From assembly GCA_019188255.1 (NCBI GenBank), contig JAETXT010000011.1, positions 682,001 through 746,000 of the forward strand: a DNA stretch of 64,000 bases, in the 5' to 3' direction. Positions within the stretch are counted from its first letter, which is position 1; each line of letters begins with the position of its first letter. The DNA comes from Verticillium longisporum (Eukaryota > Ascomycota > Sordariomycetes > Glomerellales > Plectosphaerellaceae). Both the position numbers and the translations under genes were made by a program. Below the pieces are notes generated by a model. It did not search any database and was not told the origin of the DNA. It saw only the letters and a list, made by a program, of their open reading frames with translations. This document shows positions 1 to 11,128 of the stretch, piece after piece.

Positions 1-2528
1 CTGTCGCGTGGAACAAATGGCGTTCTTCGTACGGCAGAAGCCCGTCGTCGGTCTCTTGTGCGAGACAATCCTGAACCCAGTTGGGCCGGATGATGTCCAC
101 GTCGCCCTTCTTGATGAGACTGGCAACGCTGACGACACGCTTGTCCGCAATCAGGATCAGGTCTGACCGCGCGGCGTGTCGCTGCGTGATGCGACCGCCG
201 TTTGCTTTGATCATCGTCTCTAGCTGTGTCTTGGTCTTCTTGAATGGCTTGAGGGACTCAGACAGGACGCAGAATTCCAGCCCCTCGAAGACCTTTGACT
301 TCTCGCCCTCAAACTGAACAGGTGTGCTGTCGGTGCCGGCAATGACGAGTTCCTTCTTGACGCGCTTGACAGCTCTGCGCTTCGTGTTTTCCACGCTCAT
401 TGTCTTCTCCTGAGCCTCCTCTTCGACACGGCGACGCAGGTCCTGGAATTCCTGCACGCTGAGGCCCTGATCCCAGCTCTTGTCTTTTCGGAGCTTGCGG
501 AACCTGGGGAATCGCAGCGTGAAGCCTAAGGCAAATTGATCGGATGGTCCAACGCTGGAGGCCTTTGCTTCGAGTACGAATGAGTCCTTTGGCCTGATCC
601 AGACATCTGGTTTCTCGGCAAAGCCGTGTGCTAATTCAATGTACTCGTTCGGCGGCTTCTTGGGATCCCAGTCCTTCCACTTGCCGTCGGTGTGATGACG
701 AATCTCGGCATAATCCTCCACACTGAAGCCGCCGCCAACCTTGAAAAGACTGAAGCACTTCTCGGGGTTTGCTCCCGCTTTGATGTGATTCTCACCGACG
801 CGCAGGCCGCACAGGTACGTGGAGAGAATGCCGCCTCGCTTCCCCGAGCCGTAGTAGCCGCCAATCACGACACAATCGAGCGATTCGCCAAACTCCGTCA
901 TGTACTCGGGCTTCACCTTGAGCCAATCGTCGTTTCGGCTGTTGAGGCGGTACATGGAGCGCGGGTTCTTGAGGACCAAGCCTTCCGAGGCCTCGGCGAC
1001 GACTTTGCGAAGGAGTGGCTCGATGGCGTCCGCCGATGTCGCGGCCTCGTGCTCGTGTACCTCTATCCTCCTGTGAACACCGACGACAGCTTTGCTCAGC
1101 GCATTGTAGCGATCGCGGAGGGTGTACCGCGTCAACGGCTGGTCATTCAGGTACAAGATGTCAAAGACGCGGAAGAGCGGGCGGGGGCCAGTGTTGTTGT
1201 AGGGATTCTTCTGTTCGGCCAGCGCCGCCGTCTTCAAGGTGCCAAACTGCATGATCTTGTCGGTTTCTGGGTCCCAGGTGATCATCTCGCCGTCCAAGAT
1301 GATGTTTCGCACGCCAGCGGCAAAGGCCTTGCCGAGGTGTCGCGTCAGCGCGCCGCGATCGTCCTTGAGGCCCTCGCCGTAGAGATAAGTGTAGTCTTTG
1401 GCCTTGCGCGACCAAAAGCAGAAGCGCTTACCGCCCGGTATTGAGGCGTCCTCCATCATGTGCATCTGCATCCGTTCACCGTCGAGCTTCTCCTCGATCC
1501 AGTACTCGGGATCCTCCTCGGTGGGCCGCAAGTAGTCGACCATTTTCTGGAACGATGCCGGCATCTGAAATTGGGCCAATTGCGGCTGGAAGCATTGCAT
1601 GAGTGTGACGCCCGTGTTCTCCTGCTCCAGCCGGTACTGCGGGTCGAACAGTTCCCAGCACACGCGCCGCAAGCTGGACGAAACGTTGAACAAAGTCTCG
1701 GCGTCGGGGTGCCAGAGATGAAGCAACGTCTTTTCCGTGGCGCCAACCTTCATCTGCTTCAGGATGATGCGGATCAGCCACATGAGCTCTTCGGCGTTCA
1801 TGCGCTCGTAGAACGTCTCAAACACTTCGAGGTTCTCCAGCTCTCCCGAGGACCCGGCCAGCTTGTCGAGCAGCTCGTTGACGTCGGCAATCGTCATGTC
1901 ACCCACTTCGATGCGCATGGGACGCCTCGACAAGACCTCAAAGGCTCGGCCCCCAAAGTCGCCGGCCATGCGCGACGCCGTGGTCTGGCCGGGCAGCTTC
2001 CAGTGCAGGAGGTTGTAGCCGTCCTCGGAGTTCTTGTCAATCTTCATGAGCTTGACGAGGAGCTTGCCAATGGCGTTCTCCTTGAGACCATAGACGCCCC
2101 TGTCGCGGTCCTTGTCGGGCAGGATCAATCGCATGGCCGGGTAAAAGTCGTTGCCGACATCCTTTCGCCATCGCGAGATGAATCGGTCGATGATGTGGCG
2201 GCGCTGCTCGCTCGGCGACGGCTTGGAAGGGCCGTGGGGCCCGAGTTTGGCGCGAGGCGGCCCAGAGCCTGGAGGCTGCTTCTTGTTCTCCATAAGAGGG
2301 TTGAAGAGGCTTTTGAAGAGCTCCGAGAAGAGGAATGTCTCGGAGTGGTTCCTCGGGCGTCCAGGGTAGCTACGGGCTTGGTCAGTGATTGCAGCGAGAC
2401 AAGTCGCAGAGGCGGGGGTCGCACTTCTCATTGACCTCTTGCAAGGTCATGCCACCAACTGCGTACTGCCGCTCATCTTCTTCGATGGCGGCCGCACTGG
2501 GCGACGGTTGCCCTTGTTGGTGGCTCAT
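1..2528 (-). CDS. lig4: DNA ligase IV, 5' part (C-terminus beyond left edge)
   Basis: ATP-dependent DNA ligase of non-homologous end joining; in this family it acts in the nucleus with XRCC4/Lif1. The start is the ATG at 2528. Exon 1 is 2528-2425, a 55-bp intron occupies 2424-2370, and exon 2 runs open to base 1. The splice restores the family's N-terminal motif YPGRPRNHSETFLFSELF. The N-terminal ligase domain is followed by the nucleotidyl-transferase motif EKLDGER with the adenylated lysine near residue 329, then by DGEMITWDPE and the motif SEGLVLKNP. An OB-fold region and the beginning of a BRCT domain lie at the left edge. About 824 codons are in the window; fungal Lig4 is near 1000 residues, so the second BRCT is off the edge. 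No stop or frameshift is visible. Confidence 0.94.
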
Positions 2529-3359
2529 CACAGCAGGCGAGGCTTTGGCTGGATGCTACAGGCAGTGTCTCAGCGCACGAGGTTGCTGAGAGGACGAAGC
2601 TGACGTACGTATCGGCTTTGGAGAGGACAGTACCAGAATCGTCGCAAGCTTCTTCATGTGTCTGCACGCAGGGGCATTATGAGGAGTTATGTAGAGACCA
2701 AAAGCAGGCTCTGTTATATTGTTGGTCTTTTGAAGGTGGACGCATTTGGCAGGCACTCTCAGGTGGTCGGTGCCTGGAGCTGCTGCAGCCTTGAAAAGCG
2801 GGACAACGACGATCGCCTCTGTCCCACCAGTAGCCGCATACAAACCCCCCAGACGCATCACCCCCACAAGGCCATCTGTCCGGATAGCGGCATCCGAACC
2901 GACGCGTCATTCCATCAGAGACATCACAGCATTGCAACCTTGTATCAACTTCGTCTCCCTCTTCACTCATCCCGCTCTTCGTTTGCCTCGCTCTTCGCTC
3001 ATCTCTCCCTTTCTCTCACGAATATAAAGGCCATACGACGGTGGCAGGGCCGCATCGCATTTCAATTGGGACGACTTCTAACTACCTACTCGTTGACCGT
3101 ATCTCATCCATCATGTCTCAAGGGTAAATCATGCAAACATCGCTGCCATCCATGGAAATTCCTCCCGTTTCAAGTGTACCATACAGTCAGTCTGCCACCA
3201 TGCTGTCTCACCGCCTCGCCAGGATAGCTTCCACGGTCGACCCTCCTGGCTTCTTTTCCTCGCCAAGAACGTCTCCCGAAGACGACCGTCCCAGACTCGT
3301 CAGTGATGCGAGCGAAGAACCTCACAGGCAAAGCAAGGCAAGGCAGGGGCATGGCACGC
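2529..3359. other. Gene-free stretch between lig4 start and BIM1-like gene end
   Basis: This 831-bp stretch should hold the lig4 promoter and 5' leader and the 3' end of the BIM1-like gene. Open frames here have no recognisable protein and no coding character. I see no tRNA or repeat. Confidence 0.5.
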
Positions 3360-4380
3360 TTAAGAGCGGGTAGAGAGAGTGTCAGAGTGGACCTTCTCCA
3401 CGTCGACCTCGCGCATGGGCTCGGTGACCTGCTTCTTCTGGTTCTTGCGGCGGACGAGGAAGAAGGCAAGGGCGGCGAGCAGACCGAGACCGGCAACGAC
3501 GCCGACGACGACGCCGGCAATCTCACCGCCGGCGAGGCCGGACGAGCCCCTGTCCTCGGAGGCGGTGAAGTCCTCGACGGTGTGGGGCGTCTCGCCGTTC
3601 TCGTCGGTCGTCGTGACGCTGACCGAGCCGTCCTCCTTGACCTCGGGGTGGGAGATGGTCGAGTTGAAGCAGGGGATCTCCTCGTCAAAGGCGGCAAACT
3701 CGACAAACTCGACGTCGGCGCAGGCGTAGTGCGTCGTGCGGTCCGCCTCGTTCTCCTCAAAGTTGGCGACGTAGAGGATGCGGTACGTGGCGTTGCTGCC
3801 GGCCGTGACGCTGGCGGGGTGGTCCGGCACCGTGATGCACGTGTGGCCGAGGTCCAGGGAGCCGACCTGGTCGGGGCCGTAGAACGTCTCAAAGTCGGAA
3901 GCCGACGTGGGGTCTATCGCCGGCTTGCGTCAGTCGTGTCGTCCCTTGAGCGGGCCCGTAGGGCTGGACTTACTGTTGCTGTACGAAACACCAACGTGGA
4001 CAGCACGGGTGTTGTCCTGGGTGACGAGGGCGAGCCTGCCGTTGGCTACGTGGTCGCTGTCAGCCTGTGTTGCGCAAGAGGGAACATGATGACAGAGTCG
4101 TCGTCAGTCGTGGGGCAAGAGGGAACATGATGACAGAGTCGTCGTCAAGTCGATCCCACGCCTGATGAAGAAAAGAAAATCGCTCACTCAGAGGGAAGGC
4201 AGTGCGCTCGCCGAGCTGGGCACCGCCGCAGGGGGCCGTCTCGTCAGTGGCATCCACCCACTTCCTGTCGGCGGGCCAGAGGAAGGCGGCGGGGCCCATC
4301 TCGTTGCTGGTGGTGGCCTGAGCGACGGTGGACGAGGCGAAGAAAGCGCCAACGAGGGCGACAACCTTGGAAGAGACCAT
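3360..4380 (-). CDS. BIM1-like (copper acquisition factor type) membrane-anchored surface protein
   Basis: Secretory-pathway protein of the fungal BIM1-like/X325 family, which is related in fold to LPMOs; some members bind copper at the cell surface. Exons are 4380-4188, 4045-3974 and 3913-3360, giving 272 residues. The start is the ATG at 4380; an upstream in-frame TTG was ignored. A signal peptide of about 20 residues ends at AQA. It is followed by the family signature GPAAFLWPADRKW, then ETAPCGG, NGRLALV and later YACADVEFV. Near the C-terminus AGVVVGVVAGLGLLAALAFF is a single membrane span followed by a basic tail RRKNQKK, so this member is anchored by a helix and not by GPI. I do not see a histidine right after the expected signal cleavage site, so copper binding by an N-terminal His is uncertain. 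Confidence 0.85.
4074..4147. repeat. 33-bp perfect direct repeat inside an intron
   Basis: Copies at 4074-4106 and 4115-4147 are identical over 33 bp (each begins GCAAGAGGGAACATG) and are separated by 8 bp. Both lie wholly in intron 1 (4187-4046) of the BIM1-like gene, so the coding sequence is untouched. Confidence 0.9.
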
Positions 4381-5215
4381 TTTGGGCAAGGGACCAGAGT
4401 GTGTAAGCTCAAGAAAAGGGATGAGTGTTGAGGCTTATGCTTGTCAGAGAGAAGACACTGGGCTTGGGGTGGGGGCTTGAAGCTGGGGCAAAGGAGGTCA
4501 AGTGAGCCGTGAGGAGAGAAAGCGAGAAGGGGGATCACGGCATGTTGGGCCGTCGACCACAGCCATATATGGTTTCTCTGCGTCTCGTCGCCAAGTGGTC
4601 GAGGTCCGCACCAGGTGAGTGTGTCTCCCGCCAGTCCCCGTCTTTCTCTCTTACTTTCCTGCGTCCTTCCTCGGATCGTTTTTTGCTGCTCGCCCACTGG
4701 CTCCTACGCCCCGTTCGCTCGCACTATCTAACCTTGAGCTACCACCTACCTAGGTAAGCCAAGGTACCCTCACCTACCATACACATGCTCAACCCCCGCC
4801 CCTCTCGCCTCTCAGTTGCCGACAAACCACCGATCCAACCGTGCTGCTACCGGCAGAAGGCAGGGTGCCCAGGCCACAACCTACCATGTCGCGAGCAGCC
4901 GACCAGCAGACTCTTACAGCCAAGACTGGCCAGCGACCTGGCACACACCCTATTTCGCCACCGCAACGAGCTGTTATTCGCTCAGGCCACACCAACCCGT
5001 CCTTGTTCAGGCCCCCGTCCGTTTCCAGGCCCCGTCCTCGTCTCTTGGCCCTCGTCTGGACGGTGCCCCCCATGGGCAGAATACCCCCGTCAGTCCCACA
5101 CGTCTCCACCGGATCCATAGGCTCCACTGGCCCCTCTGAGAAAAGTTATCAGATGGTGACACTGGCCAATGAAGCTGTCGAGGCATATCCACCACAATTC
5201 CAATGGCGCCATATC

Positions 5216-5237
5216 AGATCATCTGATTAGATGATCT
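5216..5237. repeat. Perfect 9-bp inverted repeat
   Basis: Arms AGATCATCT and AGATGATCT flank the 4-base loop GATT. It sits among CCAAT boxes in the divergent promoter region, so it could be an operator-like site or chance. Confidence 0.5.
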
Positions 5238-6148
5238 CTATGCGTCTGATTGGACAATGCGATCAGCCACGACTATAGCTCGTCTTGGCTGCAAAGATAA
5301 CTCGTCGAAAATGTTGTCCGACTCATCCACCTGGTGCTCCTCAGTCCCCCCTAGCTCCTCGTCTGGTTCTGTCTGCACTTCCCACACATCGCACTTGGCT
5401 GCCCATTTCAGCTGACATCCCCTCTTCTCGTCGTATCCGGCTGCCGCGCAGTTTCTTCGATAGTTCACATGCCCGGTTTTGGGTTGCACTAGGCGCGTGT
5501 CGACTTGCCATTTTTTCCCTTCCTTTCACGACAGCGGCTGTTCGTGTCAGGATCAGGGTTCCTCCATCATCGGCCAGCCCAGCTATTACTCCGGCTGTCT
5601 CACACACGTTCTCTCTCTCTCTCTCGTGTCGTGGAGAAAGGATTTGAGTCACAGCTTGTCCTCGTCGTCCCACACTCCACTGCACTCCCTGTCTCTCGGT
5701 TTCGTCCATCGTGTGCCGGATCAGCGATATCGGCCTAAGCGCGCCCGCCACGTCCTGTCAGTCACCACCGGTATCCGACTGGGCGGAGCATCATGCGAGG
5801 TCGGAAATTGTGCGACGGCATGTGTTCGCGCGTGAGCGACCAGATCATGTTCTGGCACGCTTTCTGACTCTCTTTATTCTGGTTCCCCGCCCCGCTTGCC
5901 GCTCTGCAGGGACCATGTGTCCGTCCATTTGCCCCATTTTGCCGCCACGCGAGCCATCGCTGCTAGACTGTGACCTGCTGGTCCGAACCGCCCGACTCAG
6001 CAACCAGGAATCTAGTCTTCTCGCCTGGCCTTACTTGGCGCGCCGGAAGGGAAATTAGGACGATGCGTAGCCAGGAACCTTGCAGCTCATCGTCTCCAGG
6101 CCCTGACGGATGCAACGTAAACATTGCTGGGTGCAGCAGAAGCTAAGG

Positions 6149-6154
6149 TATAAG
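6149..6154 (+). promoter_or_regulatory. TATA-like box (TATAAG) of the GPI protein gene
   Basis: TATAAG lies about 210 bp upstream of the ATG at 6362 and is followed by a pyrimidine-rich leader, the usual layout for a strongly expressed fungal gene. Confidence 0.45.
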
Positions 6155-6361
6155 ACGCTGAACCTTCTCCCTCCGTCCCTCCATCACCCGACTCTCTCTT
6201 CCCTTCCAGCAGCCAATCTTCTCCAGCCATCTTCGCAAGTCTCCTCGTCTTCCGTCTCTCGCTCATAGGTCATTCGTTCCACTCCTGGTTACTACAAGCT
6301 TCTCAAGCCACAGCCCAACCCCCACGCCAGACTTTCCAACACACCCCCCAAATCCATCAAC

Positions 6362-7211
6362 ATGGTTGCCACCCGTATCTTCTCTGTCGGTGCCGCTCTG
6401 GCCCTGGCTCTGCCTGCCACTGCCTCGCCGACCCTCGCTCGCCGCGCCTTCGAGATTAGCGAATTCACCCCCTTCCAGAAGCGCCAGGTCTCCAGCGAGC
6501 AGTTTGCCTGCCACTCCGCCTGCGGTATGTCAACGCCTAAACCTCTCAAAGGCATGGCCCGTTCCGGAAACTGACATGATCCAGGCAACACCATCCTCGA
6601 GTCCGAGACCGGCACCGCGCACTGCTCTTCCACCGCCTGGCGCACCCGCCTCGACGAGTGCTTGGACTGCGTCCAGGAGTTCCCAATCTGGCAGTTCTAC
6701 AGCGAGGGTGTCCAGGCCGGCGCCACCGCCTGCGGCCTCACCGCCGAGCCCGGCTCCCCTCCTCCGGCGGCGATACCGAGACCCCCCCGCCGCTGAGCCC
6801 ACCCCTGCTCCCGTCACTACCACTGCTGCTGCCGCGCCCACCACCGCCGCCGCTGAGGAGGAGACCACTGCTGCCGCCGCCGAGACCACCCCCGCCGCCC
6901 CCGCTCCTGAGCCCTCGTCTCCCGCCCCCGAGGGCGAGACTACCCCGGAGTCTCAGTACCCCGTCCCCACCGTCTCCGAGGCCGCCCCCGTGGTATCCGA
7001 GTCCGCTGTCGCCTCTGCTGTTCCCTCCGCCGTCGCCACTCCCTCTGGCAACAACGTAAGTTTTCTGTACAGTCCTTCATCTGGGAATGTTTCATTGACG
7101 AGCCATATCCAGACCATTCCCGAGCCCACCACCATTGAGGTTGACGGTGCCGCCTCCCTTGGCTTCATGGGTGTTGCCGCCATGCTCGGCCTCGCTGCCA
7201 TTGCCCTCTAA
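6362..7211 (+). CDS. Secreted GPI-anchored Cys-rich cell-wall protein, two apparent one-base deletions
   Basis: Small surface protein of unknown function. Exons are 6362-6524, 6585-7055 and 7113-7211; introns are 60 and 57 bp. A signal peptide of about 20 residues is followed by a KR Kex2-type site near residue 41. A Cys-rich module comes next (FACHSACG, AHCSS, ECLDCV, ACGLT), then a long Pro/Thr/Ala/Glu-rich stalk and a C-terminal hydrophobic GPI signal (LGFMGVAAMLGLAAIAL). As written, the frame breaks twice: at the C4 run 6756-6759 and at the C7 run 6782-6788. Adding one base at each would keep SSGGDTETPPAAEP continuous and give 244 residues. The frame reads well on both sides, so a sequencing error is the simplest explanation; real decay is the alternative. 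Cys-rich modules of this kind are common in fungal wall proteins, but I know of no assigned activity. Confidence 0.75.
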
Positions 7212-9186
7212 GCGACTTGTTTGGTCTTTTAAGCAACTGAAACTGAGGCGTTTGAAAACCGTATGGTCATATTGGGATGGCCTTGTTGTAATAGCTTGCT
7301 GTTCTGTACATAACACCCCTGGGGAGAGATGCGATTATGAGTCATTGGTAATGACCCTATTAATAAGATTAAGATGGGATATGATGCTTTGTTCTGCATT
7401 TGCGTGATGTATGATCCACTTTTCTCCTTCGTCGTGATTATTGGATGGACCAATTCACGGTCTGCCAGATTCAACTTCGTCTTCCTACTTGGATCCGTGG
7501 GTCTGTTGGGATAGGTTTCGCATATTGAACTCGTTGGATTCTTTGCTTACCATTAGATTTCTCATGGACTTCGCACCAAACTCTCACACTTATTCTGATG
7601 TTCGTAATCAGACTCTTCCGGCTGACGTTTCTGTGTCTCCTCCTGGATATGGAAATATGAAACTTCCAGGAAGTTGAGAGGTTGCATACCTAGCCGCGCA
7701 TGCATGTCCCGAAAGCCTTGCATGAATGGAAGCAAGCGCCAGCATAACGCACAGCAATACCAGCCACTAACTAGACATCATCGGCACACTGTTCATAGAG
7801 AAAGTGCTGGCAGCAATATACCTCCTATTCGCCCCACGGAAACCATTTCAGGTACCCGAGTTACTTCAAGAGTCGAATCAGAGAACCAAACCACATGCAA
7901 AATCCCATGTTGCGGTATCGGGCGGCTTTCCACGGATGGCCCGAACTTCGTCCAAGACGGTCACTGCTTCAGACCTGGCTCGTATCCGGTCTCCTACCAG
8001 ACAAGTATCTCCGAGCCAACCGCCCGAAACGCCGGCCGAGCCCCTCCAGCATACAGCATCCTGTAGCCTCGCTGCATTGGCGCGCTTGTGTGCTGACCAG
8101 TAATTCCAGGCATGTTGTTCGTGTTGATTGTTCTTCCAGACATGCCTGTTGGTTAAATGTGATGCCTGAGATCGAGATCCCTGGCAGCCGTCTGCTTGAA
8201 CTCGAACGATGCTACCAGAACCGTCCACGTGGTCAGGCGCTGCCTTTCAGCCACTTCTTAGTCTAGTCGCTGGACTCTCGACCCGTCGGCGGGCTGGGGT
8301 GGCAACCCTTGCGCCTCTTGGCCAGCCCAAGGCTGCTACCGGCAGCCCAAGAGTGCAACTCTACGCGACGTCCGTCCGCAGTTAGTCCGCCCGTCTCCGA
8401 GACTGCCAACAAAAGTACATGGGGGAGAGCGGCGAGTGACACAGACTCCACTGTATGATGAAATCCTCAGCCTGTCGTGCCAGCTCTGACCAATGTCATG
8501 CTATCGTGTGAACTCTCATGGTGGACTGACCTTTGTTCACAACACGTCCACACGCTACTGGCACATTGTGTTCTGACAACAACTTTGAGAATGTGTCTTG
8601 TCTCGAGCGGCTGAATCGTCAACAGTCCGCTACAAAGAACGTGGCTGAATATTGAACTATACTGTACAGCACATGACTAGGTGTACATGACGCCCCCTGT
8701 TCGCAAGCCTTGACCCATGCCGCGGGCCAAGAATCCTGGCATCCTGCGTTCTTGGCTTGATCTGATAACGATAGAGCTCCTACCGGCCGGCCAGGACGTG
8801 GCCATGGCGGATCCCACTCGTCCGCAAGGGGTGGTGCAGGTGATCGGCGCGGGATCTTGACCTTCTCAAACCAGGAGGCCAGCAAATCAAGATGTCTGTC
8901 TAGTACTTCCTGCGTGAAATCATGTACGGAGCTGGATCCAGAAAAGCCATGACCGAACGTACCCGCCGCAGCCACCTCTCCTCCTTCGTTCTCGCTCAAT
9001 AGCCCGAGGGCCCTGTTTCTTTCTCCGCGTCTCGTTCGTTGCAATGAGCAAGGCTCGATCTCCATGCTTCCGAGTTCTCCGAATACTTTCCTGACAGCAT
9101 CCAAAACCTAGCTATTCTACTGCAGTTTGATCTGGTTCGCTCTTCCAAGTCTTGATGCCATCAGCCAGGCAACATGCTCTCTCCTC
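7212..9186. other. Gene-free stretch downstream of the GPI protein gene
   Basis: The first 500 bp is comparatively AT-rich and is probably 3' UTR and spacer. No recognisable protein is encoded. A minus-strand frame at 8619-9104 lies directly beyond the broken phosphotransferase and might hold decayed 3' sequence of it, but I could not match it. Confidence 0.4.
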
Positions 9187-10348
9187 CTAGACCTGATCTC
9201 CTTGAGCATGAGGCCCAGTGGTATCAGGACAATACCACGGATATTCTCGATATGATTGGGCTTCGATCTGTGTATCTTCCAAACTCAAACCTGACTTCCC
9301 CGCCAGCAGTCTTGCCAGCGAAACAGGCCGCAAGCAACCATCCCTGGCACCAACCTGCGCCCTCTCATCCAGTGAGAAGCCCGACCACGCCGGCAGCAGC
9401 GGCAGCATCACTCTTGGCACACAAATCGCATCCCTCCAGCCAATCGTGGCAGTAATGTTACGTGACTCAAATCCGAGGCGTTCAGAGCCGCCGGGGTGCT
9501 GTGCCACAGTCACCAGTCCACCCTCGAGCTCATCCGCCCCTCTCGAGCCATCAAACACGTGAGACTGCGCCAGCAGACGCGGGAGTAGGTCTCCCTTAGC
9601 CAGCATCACAAGTTCCACGAGGTTTCTACGCCGATCAGCAATGTCCTTGTCCGCAAGCCTGACGCCTAGCGCAGACAGAGAGACCCAAAACGCGTGTTTG
9701 CGGACCTTGTCATCTCTCGCTTCGGCCACGGCCGAGCCCGGCTTTGTAATCCGCGTGTACGTCGTGAAACGGACACAGCGGAATATCTTGATGCAGCGGC
9801 CTCGCGCACCTGGCGAGCCCTTCAAGGGGGCCCACTTGAGTCCCAGTTGCAGTACAGCCCCCCCACGGCGTTGAACAAAGCGGCACGCTGCAGCTGCAAG
9901 TCCTCCTTGGTGATAAGTTCTGCCTGTTGTTCAATGTGCTCGCTCCCTGAACACATACCTCACCCCGCTCATGGTGCCGGCGTCAGCCGTGATGTCCTTG
10001 TCGTTGATCAGCAACACTGTAATCGTCCATTCGAGACCATAGGGGCACTAGCAGACGAGTTGAAGAAAAGACCTGTGGTATAGAACACCAGCTTCCCGTC
10101 GTGTCAAGGTCATTGTATCGACTCTGCCTTCGAGCTAGTTCAATAAGATCTCGCTTGACTGGGAACATGGGGTCTGAGGGTTCTAGGGAGCGTAGCCGGA
10201 CTGGAATCGTCAATCTCGTCAGAATGGCCTCCAAGATAAGATTCCGTACTGCAGACGCTGTCAGCTTGAAGGCCACATGCGACACGCCCCCGCGAAGTTT
10301 GGTCATGTTGTAGGCTAGTCTGAGAGGCAGCTCGTAGGCGGTTCTCAC
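9187..10348 (-). pseudogene. Degenerate APH-family phosphotransferase (choline/aminoglycoside kinase-like)
   Basis: Fragments of the fungal APH kinase-like family appear in order but in different minus-strand frames. First, at 10300-9990, an N-lobe stretch with SHVAFKL, DPMFPVKRDLIELARRQS and IPQVF. Second, near 9935-9830, ITKEDLQLQRAALFNAVGGLYCNW, which resembles the matching segment of the neighbouring plus-strand paralogue (ARQFDKIGSLYCNW). Third, at 9825-9187, a C-lobe with ESRNITATIGWRDAICVPRVMLPLLPAW. In active members the last motif is preceded by HxDLxxxN and reads IDW. Here the His-Asp is missing and the metal-binding Asp is Gly, so catalysis should be lost even if frames were joined. 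No convincing ATG was found. Introns could explain one frame change but not the lost residues. Confidence 0.62.
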
Positions 10349-11128
10349 GTGAGAGGGGGTGCCGTGCCGGTTTGTCTGCGAGCCTGGGCCAGATGAGTGA
10401 TGTATTGCTGTTCGTGAAATTGTTGATCTTCACTGGGAAGCAGATCCGGTAAACCCATTTTCGACATGGCAGGTAAATTATGCATGTATACTGGTCTACC
10501 TTTGGCAATGGCTTCGGTGCATGGGCGTATCACATCCAAAGGTTTCTGCCATGTCTGAGTTGCAATTTTACTTGCTCCTCCGTATTAGGGGGGTAACCAA
10601 CGCTCGAGGTCTCCATACTCAACACCAGGGTACGAACTGCGAAATGAGCCCGAGGGACAGGTTAAGACGTTCACAAGTATCCTGTTACTCATGCTTTAAC
10701 GATCAGGCCAAAATCATTGTGATGATCCGCGAATCGCGGTTAGCGAGTTCAATTACTATGATCCGGAGATCAGAATAGCAACTGGTTTGACTGGGAGCTC
10801 CCATGGTCTTTGTCCACCTTGACCACAAGGCTTTGCGGCACAACTCGAACCCCAAAGGTACCTGACAAAGACCGATTGACGTAGTTTCTCGACCACTTTG
10901 CCTGTTGACATGCCATGTTCAGGGTATGTCCCGCTCAAACCGTACTGGTCTGATCATGCCGATTGCGAATAGCTTCAAGGCTGGGATATAAACTCATCGC
11001 AGCTCCTTCACAAGCAGACCATCTCAGCCCCAGACCATCATACCATCGACAGTAACTGACAGTGCAGCTAGACATAACCGAACACACCCTGACCGAGCCT
11101 CTTATTCCGCAGACTCACAACAAAAACC
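10349..11128. other. Spacer between the two phosphotransferase-like genes
   Basis: This 780-bp stretch is likely the promoter and 5' leader of the plus-strand phosphotransferase gene. It includes a moderately AT-rich part at 10390-10790 and a TATA box at 10987-10992. No coding sequence was recognised. Confidence 0.45.
10987..10992 (+). promoter_or_regulatory. TATA box (TATAAA) of the plus-strand phosphotransferase-like gene
   Basis: TATAAA lies 137 bp upstream of the ATG at 11129, followed by a CA-rich leader, consistent with a core promoter that was functional at least until recently. Confidence 0.5.

Larger units (their letters stand above)
4381..6361. other. Divergent intergenic region (BIM1-like / GPI protein promoters)
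   Basis: About 2 kb between two divergently transcribed genes. It contains a TATATA-like string near 4566-4570 (about 185 bp upstream of the minus-strand gene), an AGGTA/TACCT motif patch at 4741-4780, several CCAAT/ATTGG boxes around 5160-5260, a short inverted repeat at 5216-5237 and a (CT)n tract near 5610-5630. No coding sequence was recognised. Confidence 0.5.

Noticed and set aside
10820..10870. tRNA-like GGTTCGA string on the minus strand
   Set aside because: No acceptor stem, anticodon arm or A-box in the right place.
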